Shown here: one piece after another, positions 25,060 through 37,769 of the stretch
How the letters are laid out: each line of letters starts with the position of its first letter
Position numbering within the stretch: position 1 is the stretch's first letter
Source: Rhyzopertha dominica
Lineage: Eukaryota > Arthropoda > Insecta > Coleoptera > Bostrichidae
DNA length: 64,000 nt
Assembly (NCBI GenBank): GCA_025024175.1
Contig: QCXZ01000001.1
Coordinates: forward strand, 17,670,001-17,734,000
Reading direction: 5' to 3'
Program-made: the position numbers and the translations under genes
Notes under the pieces: generated by a model
What the model was told of the DNA's origin: nothing
The model's input: the letters and a program-made list of their open reading frames with translations, nothing else
Databases searched by the model: none

Positions 25060-25420
25060 AATTTCCTTGATGTATTTATGTTTCCGCGTATAAAGTAAAA
25101 TTAGGAGAGGCAATTAAATATTTCTCGGAAAGCTCCGTTCCCAAAGGCCTTTCGAAATTTTATTGCTAAACAATAGAAGTCTCCTAAAACAAATATAACC
25201 GTCGATCAAACGCTAAGTTATATGCCCCCCTCTGTTATTGACATCTAGCATATCAAATGCTCCACAAAGGATCGTGTAAATTCCCCTTTGTGACTCCTAC
25301 GTAAATGTCTACTTGGCCAATTTGACCTCAATAGAAATTGCAGGTATTTTTAGAGGAAATGATGGCTAATTATTGGTTCCAGTGAATTATATAGGGAACG
25401 CACACGGCAGGCTGTCACTT
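25060..25420. promoter_or_regulatory. Candidate enhancer with an inverted SOX/TCF-type pair
   Basis: ACAAAGG (25264..25270) and its inverse CCTTTGT (25285..25291) are separated by 14 bp in a balanced-composition island without an open frame. HMG-box factors (SOX, TCF) recognise such cores. Function inferred. Confidence 0.3.
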
Positions 25421-27575
25421 AGATTGTGTACTATTGTATTGTGACTGAATAGGTCCGGGACATATTCTTCTTGCCCCTGAAAGTAATCCCGAGAGCAAAG
25501 ATAATAACTGTTTTGCTAAGGCTTGAACGGTGTTACATATAATTTTAGGATTATGCCGCTGCTTCGTTGGGTTAGCATTTACTAATATGACACCGGAAGT
25601 TATATCTTTATTTGTGTAGTATAGATATAGGTCTGTAGCAGACAGCACATATAGGTCCTGAATAGACAAGACATTAGCATGTATTTAAAAAGTTTAGTGG
25701 TCACTTTCATGTGTCCAAATGGAATTAACAGCTTATTCATAGCAATTGTTTCAAAAGAAAGTTTACTTGCTCGTTTTTTTTCATCAAGATTTTAACCTTA
25801 AAGATTTAATAGTTTAAGATTAGGTATTAATAAAGATGTAATTAAATAACTGGTTTAATCTTATATACATTATGTTTCAAACGCTGCAATTTGCTTTGGG
25901 ATATAGTACAACAGGCTTTATTCTTAATTTCGAGTTAGGAAAGTAATGTGCAAGTAGTATCGGTACTTTGGAGACTGTTCATCTCTTATCTTTAGAATAT
26001 GGACCTGCAGCAACCGAAGTAAATCACAAAAAAGTAAACACATTGAAAAAATCTACAATACAATAATGTTCCGAACTATAAAGGATATTGGGTCATCATT
26101 GCTTTGAAAGACACTTTCGTTAGGGATACATCTAATCGCTTGTGTTTAGAAAATTGAAATCGGATAATTCACGTTAAAGTTCTGGGGCTTTCAGTTTCAA
26201 AAACGTTTCGCAGTACACATGACCCAAAGTTTATTTCAGACTCTGTCGGTAAAGTGACGCATATTTTATGCTAATCTGTTCAATTGATGATATCAGCTGT
26301 CCCTGTCAATTACTATTATGCTTTGATACTGTTTTCTGGTTACCTTAAATATTGTGGCAGAACGGCAGAAGAAAGCGGACAGAAAAGTTGCTTTACCCAG
26401 CTCTTTATCGGAATTACAAACTCTTACAAATACTGCTGCAAATCTTCAGTTTCAATCCCTGTTATAATTTATGGAATTGTTACCTGGTTGATAGATTATA
26501 GAAGGAAAACTTTCTAGTTTAATAACGCATATTTATGAGTTGAGGTATTGTCACAAAAAAACAGTGGTGTTAAGTCCGACGAACGTACAGGGCAGATTGC
26601 TTATCTGTATTACTAAGGTAGCTCCTGAATTGTTTGAAGTTATTTCGATTTCGAGAAACTCTGTATGATTATTATCCTTAATCTGAATTAATGACATTCT
26701 TCAACATACCTGAATCGAAATATGCCACTCAAGTTAAGTTGTCATGAATAAAAATGGACCAATAAGATGCAGTCGAACCTCTTTCATATTGTGTGGATGA
26801 AATTTGCATTTTTGAAGATTTTCTACACTGACTACAGGTTTAGGTCATTAAAACATTAAACAGGGTGGTCTAAGACAGAGGCTGAATACAGTTTATTACT
26901 ATTTCCGTATAATTATTCATTCTTGCTTATCTTCGTAAAAAATGGTCCGCATATTAGTCATTGAAAATCAGATTTTCTCGGTATTTATGGCAGATAAGAA
27001 GCATCTAGTTAAAAATTCTTTTCGCTTCGTAACAACTTCACCAACATTGAAATAACTTCGGTAAGTCCAAAAATGCAATACAAACAAAGTAACCACAAAA
27101 CAGCATCGAATTATAGTTAAACAGTTATAATTTCTAACACAGACAGTAATATCGTCGTTTAAGCAAATTAGTGCATTTGTCACATTTTCTACTGTGTTCG
27201 ACAAAAAGGTTGAGCAGCGTACGTATCACGCTCTTCCTTCAAATTAATTATTGAAAATAAAGAATCTGATGGTTGCATTTGCATTACAAGTTGGGTATAT
27301 TTCAGAGCAGCGAATCTTTTTAAGAAGGTTGTGCTTTTTCATAACGAGGGTTTTGGGGAACACAAAATTTGACCCCCAGTTCTGTCAATTCCTTGACATC
27401 TATAACAAATAATTTTTTTGTGGGCCGCTATGGATGTGATTTCCAGCTTTTCCACATATAAAGCTAAACAGCGCAATAAGTTTCTTTATTTTTGGGACAT
27501 TGTGTAGTTAAATAATATACACTGATTTTATGTTTATAGAAAAAACATATACGTTTGCTTTTGGTAGAGCACACA
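25421..27575. other. Gene-free stretch
   Basis: Short open stretches only (for example 25415..25669 on -, 26284..26517 on +), none with known domains. Confidence 0.4.
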
Positions 27576-28898
27576 CATGGGCGTACCGACGGGGGGGGGG
27601 AAAGGGGGCAAGGGAGGGGGGCAGCTGCCCCCCTTGAACCTGGGTTGCCAACGCTAGGTCCTTCCAATTTCCCATACATTTAGCTGGTTAATTATGTGTG
27701 TACACCTAAAAATTTTCTTATTTACAAAATTGTAAATACAGTAAAAATAGGCAAGTGTATTTCACAATTTTCATCCAGAACTCATATTTGACCCTTGCAA
27801 ATGACATTCTCTAACAAGTCGTTGTCAAACGGTTTCCAAGCTTAATCGATGCCATGTGCGTTTTGAAGTTGTAATTGCAACATTCTTGTTGTTACGAATC
27901 GTTGTCTTAGGGCGGATATAGCTTTAAAAGACTATCTTGGTCAGGATGAGTCATAACACGATTTCTGCTTAGTTCAGTTCTTCTACGTTTTCCTATAAAG
28001 ATTGTTCAACTAACTACTGTTATATGGAATCACATCAGAATCTGTCTTATATTCGGTGATAACTAACTTATACCAAATTTCTGAATTCACATTACATTTT
28101 AACAATTAACACAAATAAACAAAATAAAATTAAAAATTCATCCGAACTCACATTTATGAAAGTCAATTTATTTAATATAAGATTTAGGAATCCAGTAAAA
28201 GCATTATCAGCACGAATTTCAGTTTATTTAAATGAAGCTTAATTTGGTTAAAATATTAAGTAGTCGGTTTTAATAATGTGAATTATCCATCGAGTTTCTT
28301 TCCCTGGGGAGTAAAAATTATTACAATTGTATCTTTAGCACCTATACATATGAACTCCCAGCTTAAATTTTTAATGCTTCTGGTGTAAGAAGTTGAAAAT
28401 GTACTAAAAGCGTATCGGTTAGTGAATTAGTCTTCAGTATGTGTTAATTCTGAATCAGAAATCGTGCTCCTAGTAGTAGAACTTTTAAGGTGAAATTTGT
28501 GTTCCTTTAGTACTTCGTATGATGTCATTATACATTTTGTGAATCACGGATCTTTATTCTCCCAAATAAAATGTATAAACTCATTTTTTATTAAATGCGA
28601 AAGCGATATAGCTGAATTCGCCTCACCTAACCAAATTCATCAATAACGGAATTAGTAATAAAGGGGCTTTTATATACATAGAAAACATATAAATAATTTG
28701 GGCCTTTATTTCACAGAAGATGTTTTAAGTTACCTTGCAGAAAATCCACGAAGATTATTCATGGAATAAATATTTAATTAATTACTAAAGTACCTATATC
28801 TTATAAATATTTATTATTTTTATTTATGTTGAATTATACTCTACAGGACGTTCCTGCTTTGCCCTTCCCCCCTAGACTAAAAACTGGGTACGTCCATG
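27576..28898. mobile_element. 1.3-kb hAT-like non-autonomous element
   Basis: CATGGGCGTACC begins at 27576, and its imperfect complement GGTACGTCCATG ends at 28898. The flanks AGCACACA (27568..27575) and AGCATACA (28899..28906) are an 8-bp duplication with one change, as made by hAT transposases. Just inside the left end is a G-rich run (27591..27622) and the palindrome GGGGGGCAGCTGCCCCCC (27617..27634); inside the right end lies a C-rich patch. No transposase frame is seen. Confidence 0.65.
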
Positions 28899-30289
28899 AG
28901 CATACACATTTTAGACTAACGTAGTGTCTCCATTTTCTGCTGTTCTATCTCGGTAGTTATTGATTAACTTTCTTTTTTGCTTTTCAAATCCTCCTTTAAG
29001 TTTTCAATCTGTCATGTTAGTCAAATTTTTACTTTTTGATCGATACATCTAGTACAACTTTACTCTTAGTGGCTGTGGACCAGATTTTAAGAAAAAATTA
29101 AATTGAGTAAAGTTGTGGGTTTCATACAACCCTATCACAGAAACATACGTTATACGTATATACAGATTATTATACGACGAATAACAACAGTTAAATTAAT
29201 GGTATAGTAACAATGATCAATGAGTGTAGTTTTATGTGAAACTTGTTACCCTTTAGTTCAAGAGTATTAAAGTAGAATGCTAAAAGCGTTCAACATAGTG
29301 TAAGTTTATCTTGTTTTATTTAAAATTTGTAAAACATAAAAAACAAACTTATTATTGATATCCATATTGTCTCCTATTAAGTTGTTTTGAAATTTAGTTT
29401 GAGTTCAGTTAGACCCTTTCGTTTATATATCAGTTAATCTAAAAAAAAAACATTGAAAAGAAAACGTTCTATAAGTGTACTGAATGAATGTGGCGTCCTG
29501 AAAAGATTTATTATTTATTTCAGATTGATATGGATGGTATTCAATTAAAAATATTTTTATTGTCTTTTCTTTTTTGTTGTATCAATCTATTAATCTGTTC
29601 CGTTGTTCATGTTGTTTTTGTTAATTTTGATAACATTTCTAACAATCTAAAGGAATAAAATCGGAGCACATTTCAAACCAAGTGTATATCGCTATTGTTT
29701 AAATAGGTATGCAATGCAACTTACCAGATCACCAGAGTGGTGCTAACAAAACGCAAAAAAGATTGACTCTAATTCTTGCGTCTTTCTTTTCCCTTAGAAT
29801 AAAGACTAAAAGCATTTAGTTTGACAAAAAATCGCTACTATAAAAGCTAAGTATAGTATGATATAATAGTTATACCTACTTTGAGATTAAATAATTATAT
29901 GTCTAGATGTTGACTTTCTTACCTACTCTTCCCTAAAATAAAGGCGGATCTTGGGTTCCAATTATAACAACATGCATGTATATATAATCTTTAATACTGA
30001 ATCTATTTTGTCATATACGTAAAAATGTACTTACACTTGATTTTTTTTCACTTTTCTTGTAGTTGCGCCTGTAATCAGTTTCTCTTATTTTCTGCTAATA
30101 ATTTGTAGTGTTTGCACTCACTGCAAAAATATGTATGAATATAACTACATGTGTACATACGTAAGGCGCATAATAATCGTAGAATGCATTGTGTGCAAGT
30201 CAGTGCTTATTGTTCAATTATTTATTATTGCTCTCTGTAAACAAATGTCATGAATATTCAAATTAATTGTTAAACTGTCCCATATTCGA
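28899..30289. other. Gene-free AT-rich stretch
   Basis: Nothing recognised. Confidence 0.5.
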
Positions 30290-30830
30290 ATTTAACAATA
30301 AACCGATTTAATCGCATATGTATGACGTATATACGTCAGAACAAAGCAGTTCCTGAGACAGGTGCTGCCTGCTAGCCGTAATCGGTTCATAAATCCTTTA
30401 GTCACATTCTGATTTGGCTGGGGCTGATATGCAAATTGGCAAATGAAAAATGCGTCAGACTTATAAGGCTTTCAGTGGCGCTTCGGTTACATTGATGTTG
30501 AAAGCTGAAGACAGATGATTCGCAATACCTGCTCTGATCAGGTGTGGTCTTGTCATATAGGGTTGCGCCGTACGTATCAGGTTGATAGAGCAGGACATAC
30601 TTGACGCGACAGGAGTGATTATTGTTTCACGCTTAGGCAGGCATGATTGCACGAGAAACCCAGTGGTGGCAACGGTGTTGAATTGCGTCATGTTTCACCA
30701 AAAACTGCCCCTTTATAGCGAACCTACGTGGAAAAAATATATGCCGCGTGTCAGTAAAGTAACGCATAAAATCAAAATAAATGTTATTTGCAAAAATTCG
30801 AAAAAAACGCTGAAACAGGCAATTTAAGAT
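30290..30830. promoter_or_regulatory. Candidate regulatory island with POU octamer
   Basis: It contains ATGCAAAT (30429..30436, POU octamer) and CAGGTG (30359..30364, E-box). Balanced composition continues to about 30700, where both strands are open for 75-80 codons without known domains. It could be an enhancer or an unrecognised exon or repeat. Confidence 0.25.
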
Positions 30831-33069
30831 TTAAAGGGAGCTTTATTTTGGGACAGCTGAAACAGAGCTGCTACTATGACTAAGATACAACGTCATTAAA
30901 TGTTTTTTTAATAGAACCAAACATTTTTGTCATTGGAGTCCTTATTATTTAAGGAATTCAACCATTGTGCCCTTTACCTTAAAAAACAATCAAAATGGTT
31001 AACACGTTCAAAATGACGCCTCAAAAATTGTTCGATGAAGTTACGTGAGTTAAACCTGCTGCTGTTACTTTATGTTCTTGCCGACTGCAGTAAGCGCTTG
31101 TTGAGTATCTTGAATTAAGGAAGACAAAACGACGACTAGTACATATTAATAAACAAGAAATTACCATCTGTAGACTCCGGTGAAACTGAAATAGTTCAGA
31201 ATTTACAGATGCTGTAATCTACAGATGATTGATCTGTTGAAAACAATCACGCTTTTGCATTTTTTTGGAATTGTTGGTATTGAATGAATCTTTTCGAAGA
31301 ATTGATCTTTTTCGGGTTCAGAATTAGAAAATACAGTTTTGCTTTCTAAGACTTATCCAAGTAATATAACCGTTGTATCCGAAGGTTTACAGAAATATAT
31401 GCATATCTTCCGTAAGCTCTGTCTTAAATAATAGAGAATACCCTTAACATTACTATATCGCGAAACGCTGCATCAACAAGATGATAATGTTCAAACTTAT
31501 AAAATTATAGATACAAGAAATTTTCTATGTAGTATTTAAAATAATCCCATATAAATATGTGAAAACGAACATTTTACTTCAAAATACCATGCAAAACAGA
31601 CTGTTTTGAATAATTAGAATTTATATAATGCAAGTAATAAAGCCACAAGATCCATATTCAGCAGCAGATATATTAAGAACAGTTGTGTAACTAGAAAGTA
31701 ACATTTATTGATGTTATTATAATATATTTCTTCATATACATTTCCTTAATATATGTATCTACTCGTCGACTAACAAAATATCTCAAAACTGAATAAAATT
31801 CAATAAAATACATTTATTAAATACAATGTGTCTCGTTGAATGTGGGCAATCTCTTATGAGCGTGTGTAAATTAAAGCTATTTTTGTGATGCTGATTGTGG
31901 AGCTTTATTCCTTAAAACAAAATGAAAATTAGTTCTAAAAGTCGCTAAATGCAACACTCAAACATCTATATTTAGTAGCAACTTGACAAGCATGGTTCAC
32001 TCAAACTAAAAATGCACCCCATCAGCCACTGGGGATCCTTAATCTTGCATTTATCAAAAATCTAATACACAGTTACCCATTCTCTGGCAATGATACGACA
32101 ATTTCACTCGGAATAAAAAAATGATCGATTGGAAACGCTCACTTGATTACCAAAGGATTATCAGATGTTATATCCATTTTCTACCCTTTTTGTTTTGTTA
32201 TGTTAAACGATAACGTTGACTACACACGCCCACCACCACGTGTTTGGCAAAAAACGAACGCCGATAGCGGGTTTTATCCGAAAATATAAGGGGTGAAGGA
32301 ATCAGTACATTCTCGTCAGTGTACTGCTCTTCGAGCACAACTACAACAATATTTTGGATGACGGCTAACGCTACACACCCGACGCCGAAAGGTTTGTCCA
32401 ATTCTGTATTCAAATCGGTGGTTATACGGTCCCAAAACTGTTTACACTTTTGCTTAAAGCAATTATAACCCTCGCTCTATTCCCTTTCAAAGGGGTTAGT
32501 CTGGATTTTAACCCGTTATACAAATAAAGATGTAATCTGACGCTAGCAGCTCTGCTTTTATCTGAACAGTATTAGTGAGTATGCAAAATAATCGGAGGTA
32601 AATGTGTTGCACTTCGTATTTCACACTTCATTATTTGCTTTGCCAATCTGTGACAGTATAATAAATATCCGTCTTCTTTATGATTCTAATGCTAGAAAAA
32701 GATGAAACAAGACTATTTAAATTTAGATATGCAGTAACTGAATAAAGTTTTGCGGTCTACGAGGTTTACCTTTTTTTCAAAGAATATGATTGCACGTATT
32801 AGATTTGGTAGTGAACACCTATTGCGCCTGGCATTGCTTGTTTAATAAAAGAAGTAAGAATAAGCAAAGGTAAATACAATTTTCTTCAATTCTTTCCTAG
32901 ATAAAAATGATTCTCTATATTTGCGGCACCCTTATTTTCAGTATCTATACCTCTCTTATCACACCGTAACATGATACGTACCTTCTGAATAGCAACAAAT
33001 CAAATATCGACATTTTAAACATTTTATTTTTCGTGCATATTGACGATAGTGATTTGTTGTGAGCCCATT
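30831..33069. other. Gene-free stretch
   Basis: A - strand open stretch at 32413..32198 lies in less AT-rich sequence but matches nothing known to me. Otherwise nothing. Confidence 0.4.
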
Positions 33070-34530
33070 TTTTATATTTGATTGATTGAACCAGCGTACG
33101 GTAGGTATTTCTGCCGCTCCCGGATATACCGACGGGCTGGCTACGTCTACGCTGGGTTGGAGGGGTTACACGCTTGTTGCTAGTGGGCTCCCACGTAGCG
33201 CATGTTACAGGAGTTTGGGGACTGGCATGGGAAGCTTTTCAGGGCATACAACTAGCGGATACTTTTTTATTAGTCTCCGTGTTGGATGGTGGCTTAGTTC
33301 GGCTTCATTATTCTTGTTCTTCCTCGGACGAGCTGCTGTCTGAGATTGTATACAGCTTTTGGACTTCCGTATTTATTGTTTTCTTGTCTTTTGTGATTTC
33401 TGACCACTGTTCTTCATTTATGTTTGATTTTGCTATGATTCCCTCCACCGTTGTTCTCCATGTGTAGCACGGTCGCCCTACGTTGAGCTTGTTGCTGTCC
33501 ATTTTCCACGCTTTTTGTAGTATATGGTCCTTTTCTCTCCTTTGAATATGTCCCCAATATTTCATTACATATGTTTCTATTCTTTTTGTGATTGTATTTC
33601 CCTCTAGGAGTTCAGTTGTCTCTCAATTTTCGTTTTTTTTTCTGACAGCTTTAGTCAGTAATTGCGTGATGTTTCGTTCTGCGTTTCTCAAGCTTGTTCT
33701 GTTAGCTTTGGTAGTAGCGGCATTTTTGATTCCGTATGTCATGATGGGCAGGATTACCGATGTATATGTTTATCAAGATGCTCCATTCCGGCTCCATTCT
33801 ATAAATGGTAGTACAGCTCTTGTCACTCTATGCGCGGTTTTTTTCCTCTCTTTGACTGTTTCTCTTCGGTTGAGTTTGCTTGTTATGTAGGTTCCCAGAT
33901 ATTTTATTTTGTTTGTCAGCCTTATGTTTCGGTTCCCTAGTTTATATACACTACCTGTCTTTAACGTTTTCTCACTAAAGGAGTCTCTTATCATGACAGT
34001 GGTTTTGTTGTAGTTTATGGGAAGCCCGTTTTCTGCTAGGTTATCTTCTACATTATTTAGAAAGTCGGTCAAGTCTTTTTCATTCTCTGTTATTACCACT
34101 AGGTCATTTGCATATGCCAGTATAAACGTAAGTTTTATTTTATTTCCTTGTCTAAAGTTTTTTAATTGTGCGATAGTTTTCTGAATGATGTCATCTAGCA
34201 CAATTGTAAATATTCTTGGTGATATGGGGCATCTTTGCTTTTCTCCTCAATTTTTTCTTGTTTTATCGGAGTTGTTTCGCCAAACCATTGCATTGTTGTA
34301 TCTTCGTGTAGACAGGCCCTCGTTATTCTATTGATTAGATAGTGGGGAACCTTTTTCTTTGCCATGATTTCTGGTACAGATTGGTGATTTATCATATCGA
34401 ATGCTTTCTCTAAATCTATAGACATGACGAACGTTTTTGTGCCTTCTCTCCATTTTTCTTCTAGTATGCTTACTGTGAACATGTGATCGTCCACTGATCT
34501 GTTCTGTTGTGAGTCCATTTTCTGTATTTA
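33070..34530 (-). pseudogene. 5'-truncated LINE with reverse transcriptase and (TCAA)n tail
   Basis: Reading the - strand from about 34520: NRSVDDHMF and MSIDLEKAFDMINHQ (RT palm block), then after a frameshift QRCPISPRIFTIVLDDII, then AYANDLVVI (catalytic YADD changed to YAND). Further on, MKYWGHIQRREKDHILQKAW is of the type found in the C-terminal region of LINE ORF2. The 3' end reads ...GGTTCAATCAATCAA, and its last 120 bp match the 3' end of the copy at 21143..21580. Stops, a frameshift and the mutated active site show it is dead. The upstream endonuclease domain is missing. Confidence 0.8.
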
Positions 34531-34749
34531 TATTTTATATTATATATATTATAGAACTATCCCAGACAGAACCAATATCGAGAAGTAAATTATCTAAATA
34601 GAAATAACAGTGTCAGTTAAACATTATTTAAATATGACTTCATGGTTTGAATGAAAATGAATTTGTCTTGCAAGGATGTTTATAATTCATTAGGTTGACA
34701 GCATCATTACTTGTTTACTAGTGCTATTGTCAGAATTAATAAATATTAA

Positions 34750-35170
34750 GAAAAATTCCAATAAAATCGCGAAACTTTTATGGAGAACTTTAAAAAAGTC
34801 ACACGTCTGCCATATGTTTTTGTGTATCAAATACACATTTTGTATCCAGTTATTCGGTGGTTTTCTTCCTTATGGTAAATCTGCGACAGTACACGTATCA
34901 TTGTAAGGGAGTCATGTTCATCCTGCATTGATTTGATCCATTTGTCAGAATCTATTTAATTAAGAGATTTTTTCACGTTCTCAGTATCAGACAGTCCGTC
35001 TGGAACAGTCGTATATGTTACATAATCGGACGTATCAATTGGTTTTGGTGTCCTTGCTGATCATCTGGTTAGATGTTGATCCTTTATTTCGTTTTCTTGC
35101 ATTTCATGTTCTTGTTCCACATCCTCAAGGACCTCTTCAGTTTCAATTTATCAATATCCAGTAGCGTATT
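34750..35170 (-). pseudogene. Ty1/copia pol remnant
   Basis: On the - strand an acidic linker (ETEEVLEDVEQEHEMQENE) leads to ARTPKPIDTSDYV, then SDKWIKSMQDEHDSL (rc of about 34907..34960), which matches the copia block 'W..AM..E..SL'. After a frameshift come NDTCTVADLP and GRKPPNNWIQNV, matching 'NdtW.lvdLP.gkkpI..kWVfk'. This is the integrase-to-RT junction of a copia-type polyprotein. Stops interrupt it, and the RT catalytic region is not seen. Confidence 0.65.
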
Positions 35171-35317
35171 TAGACGTGAGGTTACGGTATTATTTTTGAG
35201 TCATTTAGGTTACTCCCGGATAAATCTCAAATTATACTTGATATATTAGTGCAACGCTACATACAGTATAGTTTCCATCACTTATACTTACTTGATCCAT
35301 TAAATAGGTATAGGTAT

Positions 35318-35861
35318 TGTCACAACCCTCGGACTTGGGCTGTGCGGCGTTGTGCTAGTGATTACCTGAAACAAAGAATTAGGGGCGAAGGCAGGAGAGA
35401 TACGACTTAGGTTCTATACGACTATTTATTAACAAAGAGATCTGTAAAACAAGTAACAAAAAATAACATTAATAATAATAATTGTAACACAGAAATATAT
35501 TAGAACGACTACTGAATAATTTACCTTCTTACTTACATTGTGCTAGGAGGGCTAGCTCCTGCCAGAGGGACAACGTTTTACATTGTGCGGTACTCTAAGT
35601 TATTGCCCGGTTCCTAGTTATTCACGATTGATTTATCCGAGTATTTATACTCAACTCGCTAATACGTCATAATGCTGCGCTAGCATTATACTCGGTGCTA
35701 GCGGGAAGTGCAATGACACAAATATGCTGACATAATTAGTAAACGTTTTGTTCTAGAATGTGTAACGACCTAACTAAATGAATTTAGAATAAATTCAATA
35801 TATGACAGTATTTTTAAAATTTTACATCTCTATAAGATGTTTACATATTGAGTTTTTAGCA
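35318..35861 (-). mobile_element. Probable long terminal repeat of an LTR retrotransposon
   Basis: On the - strand the segment starts TGCTAAAAAC right after a polypurine-like GGGGGAGA and ends GGTTGTGACA, giving TG...CA ends. In between lie a TATA box (GTATAAATAC, about 35645) and a TAATAAA-type signal (about 35435) in the order expected of an LTR. No second LTR, primer-binding site or clear target duplication was found, so it is a solo or partial LTR. If the left TGTCA end at 35714..35718 is preferred instead, the LTR is 401 bp. The copia remnant lies downstream in the same orientation, but common origin is not shown. Confidence 0.45.
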
Positions 35862-36154
35862 TCTCCCCCAAACAGCAGCAGAAGTGCGTCAAGAGATAAT
35901 TGATTTTGTTAAATTCTGTTATTGAATGTTACTGTTTCTTACTCAGATACAAAATGTAAATACGTTTGTTTGGTCAACTCAAACTATATACAAAGCAACG
36001 GACGAGCGAAAGCAGTGGGTAGCAGTAGGTAAAATTTTTTTTACTCACTTATTTTGTTAATACTTACACTTAAGCTGAACATTCTCTAATAACACATCAC
36101 CAATACTACTTATAAATTTAAATGGTAACATTACAATTATTGTTAAAAAAGAGA

Positions 36155-36480
36155 GTTGATTTTTCGCAGACACAGGTTCAGTTTTTCAAGCTGCTGCCAG
36201 TATCCCCCGTAATATATACGAGTATTTTTTCGCTATCTTGATTTATTGGTCGGCGACTTTCTACGTAGCTTGCATGTATGGATCAGGAACGCCGATCTAC
36301 CGTATTCTTTAAGGGTCAGGATATCAGCAGAAACATTCGCCAGTAAGTGTTGCGGATATTAGCCGATAGCAATGCTACTAAATCTAGGCATTTTGGATAA
36401 AGTATTTATATCCACTGATTGATTTGTATATTTCCCTGATCGATAATTCAAGAAAAGTTTTCCATTTTCGATATATCACT
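36155..36480 (+). pseudogene. Possible retroelement aspartic protease remnant
   Basis: The + strand reads FFADTGSVFQAAASIPRN at about 36160..36212, with the D-T-G-S core of retroelement proteases. It continues, with frame changes, to GSGTPIYRIL, VADI and LIDNSRK, loosely paralleling the 'NGTPI.tyG', 'VADV..PIiG.DFL' and 'LiD' blocks of gypsy-type pol. Its orientation is opposite to the neighbouring LTR. Matches are short, so this is tentative. Confidence 0.3.
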
Positions 36481-37490
36481 AAGCAATTAGAATTATTTTT
36501 TCTATCACTAGTTACAACAAAAGAACGCGGTTTATAATTTTTTTAAGATTTACTAACTCGTCACACGTAGAGGCGTCCTTATCTTCCAACATGCAATTAC
36601 AGCAACAATCTTCATTAACAAGTAAATCTCTTCAGGAGCTTGATTTGGAAACTTTTGCACTTCTTTCTGGTCAAATGTCTTCACATTATTAGGTTTATAG
36701 TCTTTCGAATTGCTTTTTAAAATCGCCAGCAAGGTCTTAAACCTACAAAATTGCGTATATGATTACAACCAGTAAATTAATTACGAACTACGAAACTTAC
36801 TTCTTTATATGTATTTTATAAAAAAGCATCGAAAATGTAGACCATTAAGAAGGGGCGGGTATGATCTATAAAAAAATAAAAATTAAATAAAATAAGCGAC
36901 TACTACTTATTTAATCATAACATTTAGGTTACTGTTCTCCATCCACAACAAATTTTTTGCAACTTAACATTCCTGTTTTTAGATTTCTACGGGAGTAGAG
37001 TAAACGTAGCTGCATTAGCTTCCACTATATCATGGGCCACAAATTATAACTTGTTGAGAAAATAATAAGAAATTAATTATTTGTTTGATAAAAACCATGA
37101 CAAGAAAAATTAAAATTTGATATGCAGGATTGAACAAAATACTCGAAGAAAACAAGCACTCACTTGTGTGTCGTTCCACACTATTTCGTTCGTGTGTAAA
37201 ATAGACACACTCATGACTGGAACTCTTAGTTTCTTCACTTGTTCTGTAATATACTATTCCGTAAATATAAAAATTTCGCACTTTCGTGCGACAATGATGG
37301 AATACAGGTTGAATAGTTTTACTGCCATGTACTTATGTACTAGTATATGTATTAGCAGATATGTAATGTCTAGCAGCCTACTACCTATTGAAGTCATTGA
37401 AGAATATGCAAAAGGCGGTGCGAGGAGACTTGCTATGCGCTTAATAAGCAAATAAAATTTTGTCTGCTTTTTTAGCATTTTAGGGTTTAC
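36481..37490. other. Gene-free stretch
   Basis: A + strand frame at about 36500..36690 (LQELDLETFALLSGQMSSHY at its end) looks coding-like and may continue the retroelement remnant. Nothing firm. Confidence 0.3.
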
Positions 37491-37556
37491 AGTGCTAAAG
37501 CCTCCCCTCAGTTCGGCTAAACCCCTCCCAAACCCAAATCCTGGATCCGCTACTGC
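37491..37556 (-). mobile_element. Transposon end fragment
   Basis: On the - strand, CAGTAGCGGATCCAGGATTT followed by GGGTTTGGGAGGGG has the form of DNA-transposon termini ('CAGTGGCGGATCCAGG...') that I know to be common in animal genomes. The partner end was not found. Confidence 0.35.
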
Positions 37557-37769
37557 CAATATCATTACAAGTGTAATAATTGTGTCTGTAATTCTGAAAT
37601 TTGGTATTTTTTTTAAGCGTTTACGTACAATTGTAAATGCCACTTTATTATATTATATGTTAAGTGCGCCATGATCGCTTGGACTTGAAGCTGTTGTTTA
37701 TTAAATATAAATCAAAAGCGCTTAATTAGCAGATATAGCTGCAGTATATCTTTTAAGGATAAACTTATA

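Noticed and set aside
32198..32413. 71-codon - strand frame in less AT-rich sequence
   Set aside because: The composition is coding-like, but no family, start context or splice signals could be supported.
33588..33890. 100-codon + strand frame
   Set aside because: It is antisense to the LINE reverse transcriptase region.
37117..37455. 112-codon + strand frame
   Set aside because: It overlaps other open frames on both strands, with no domain and no splice or polyA context.
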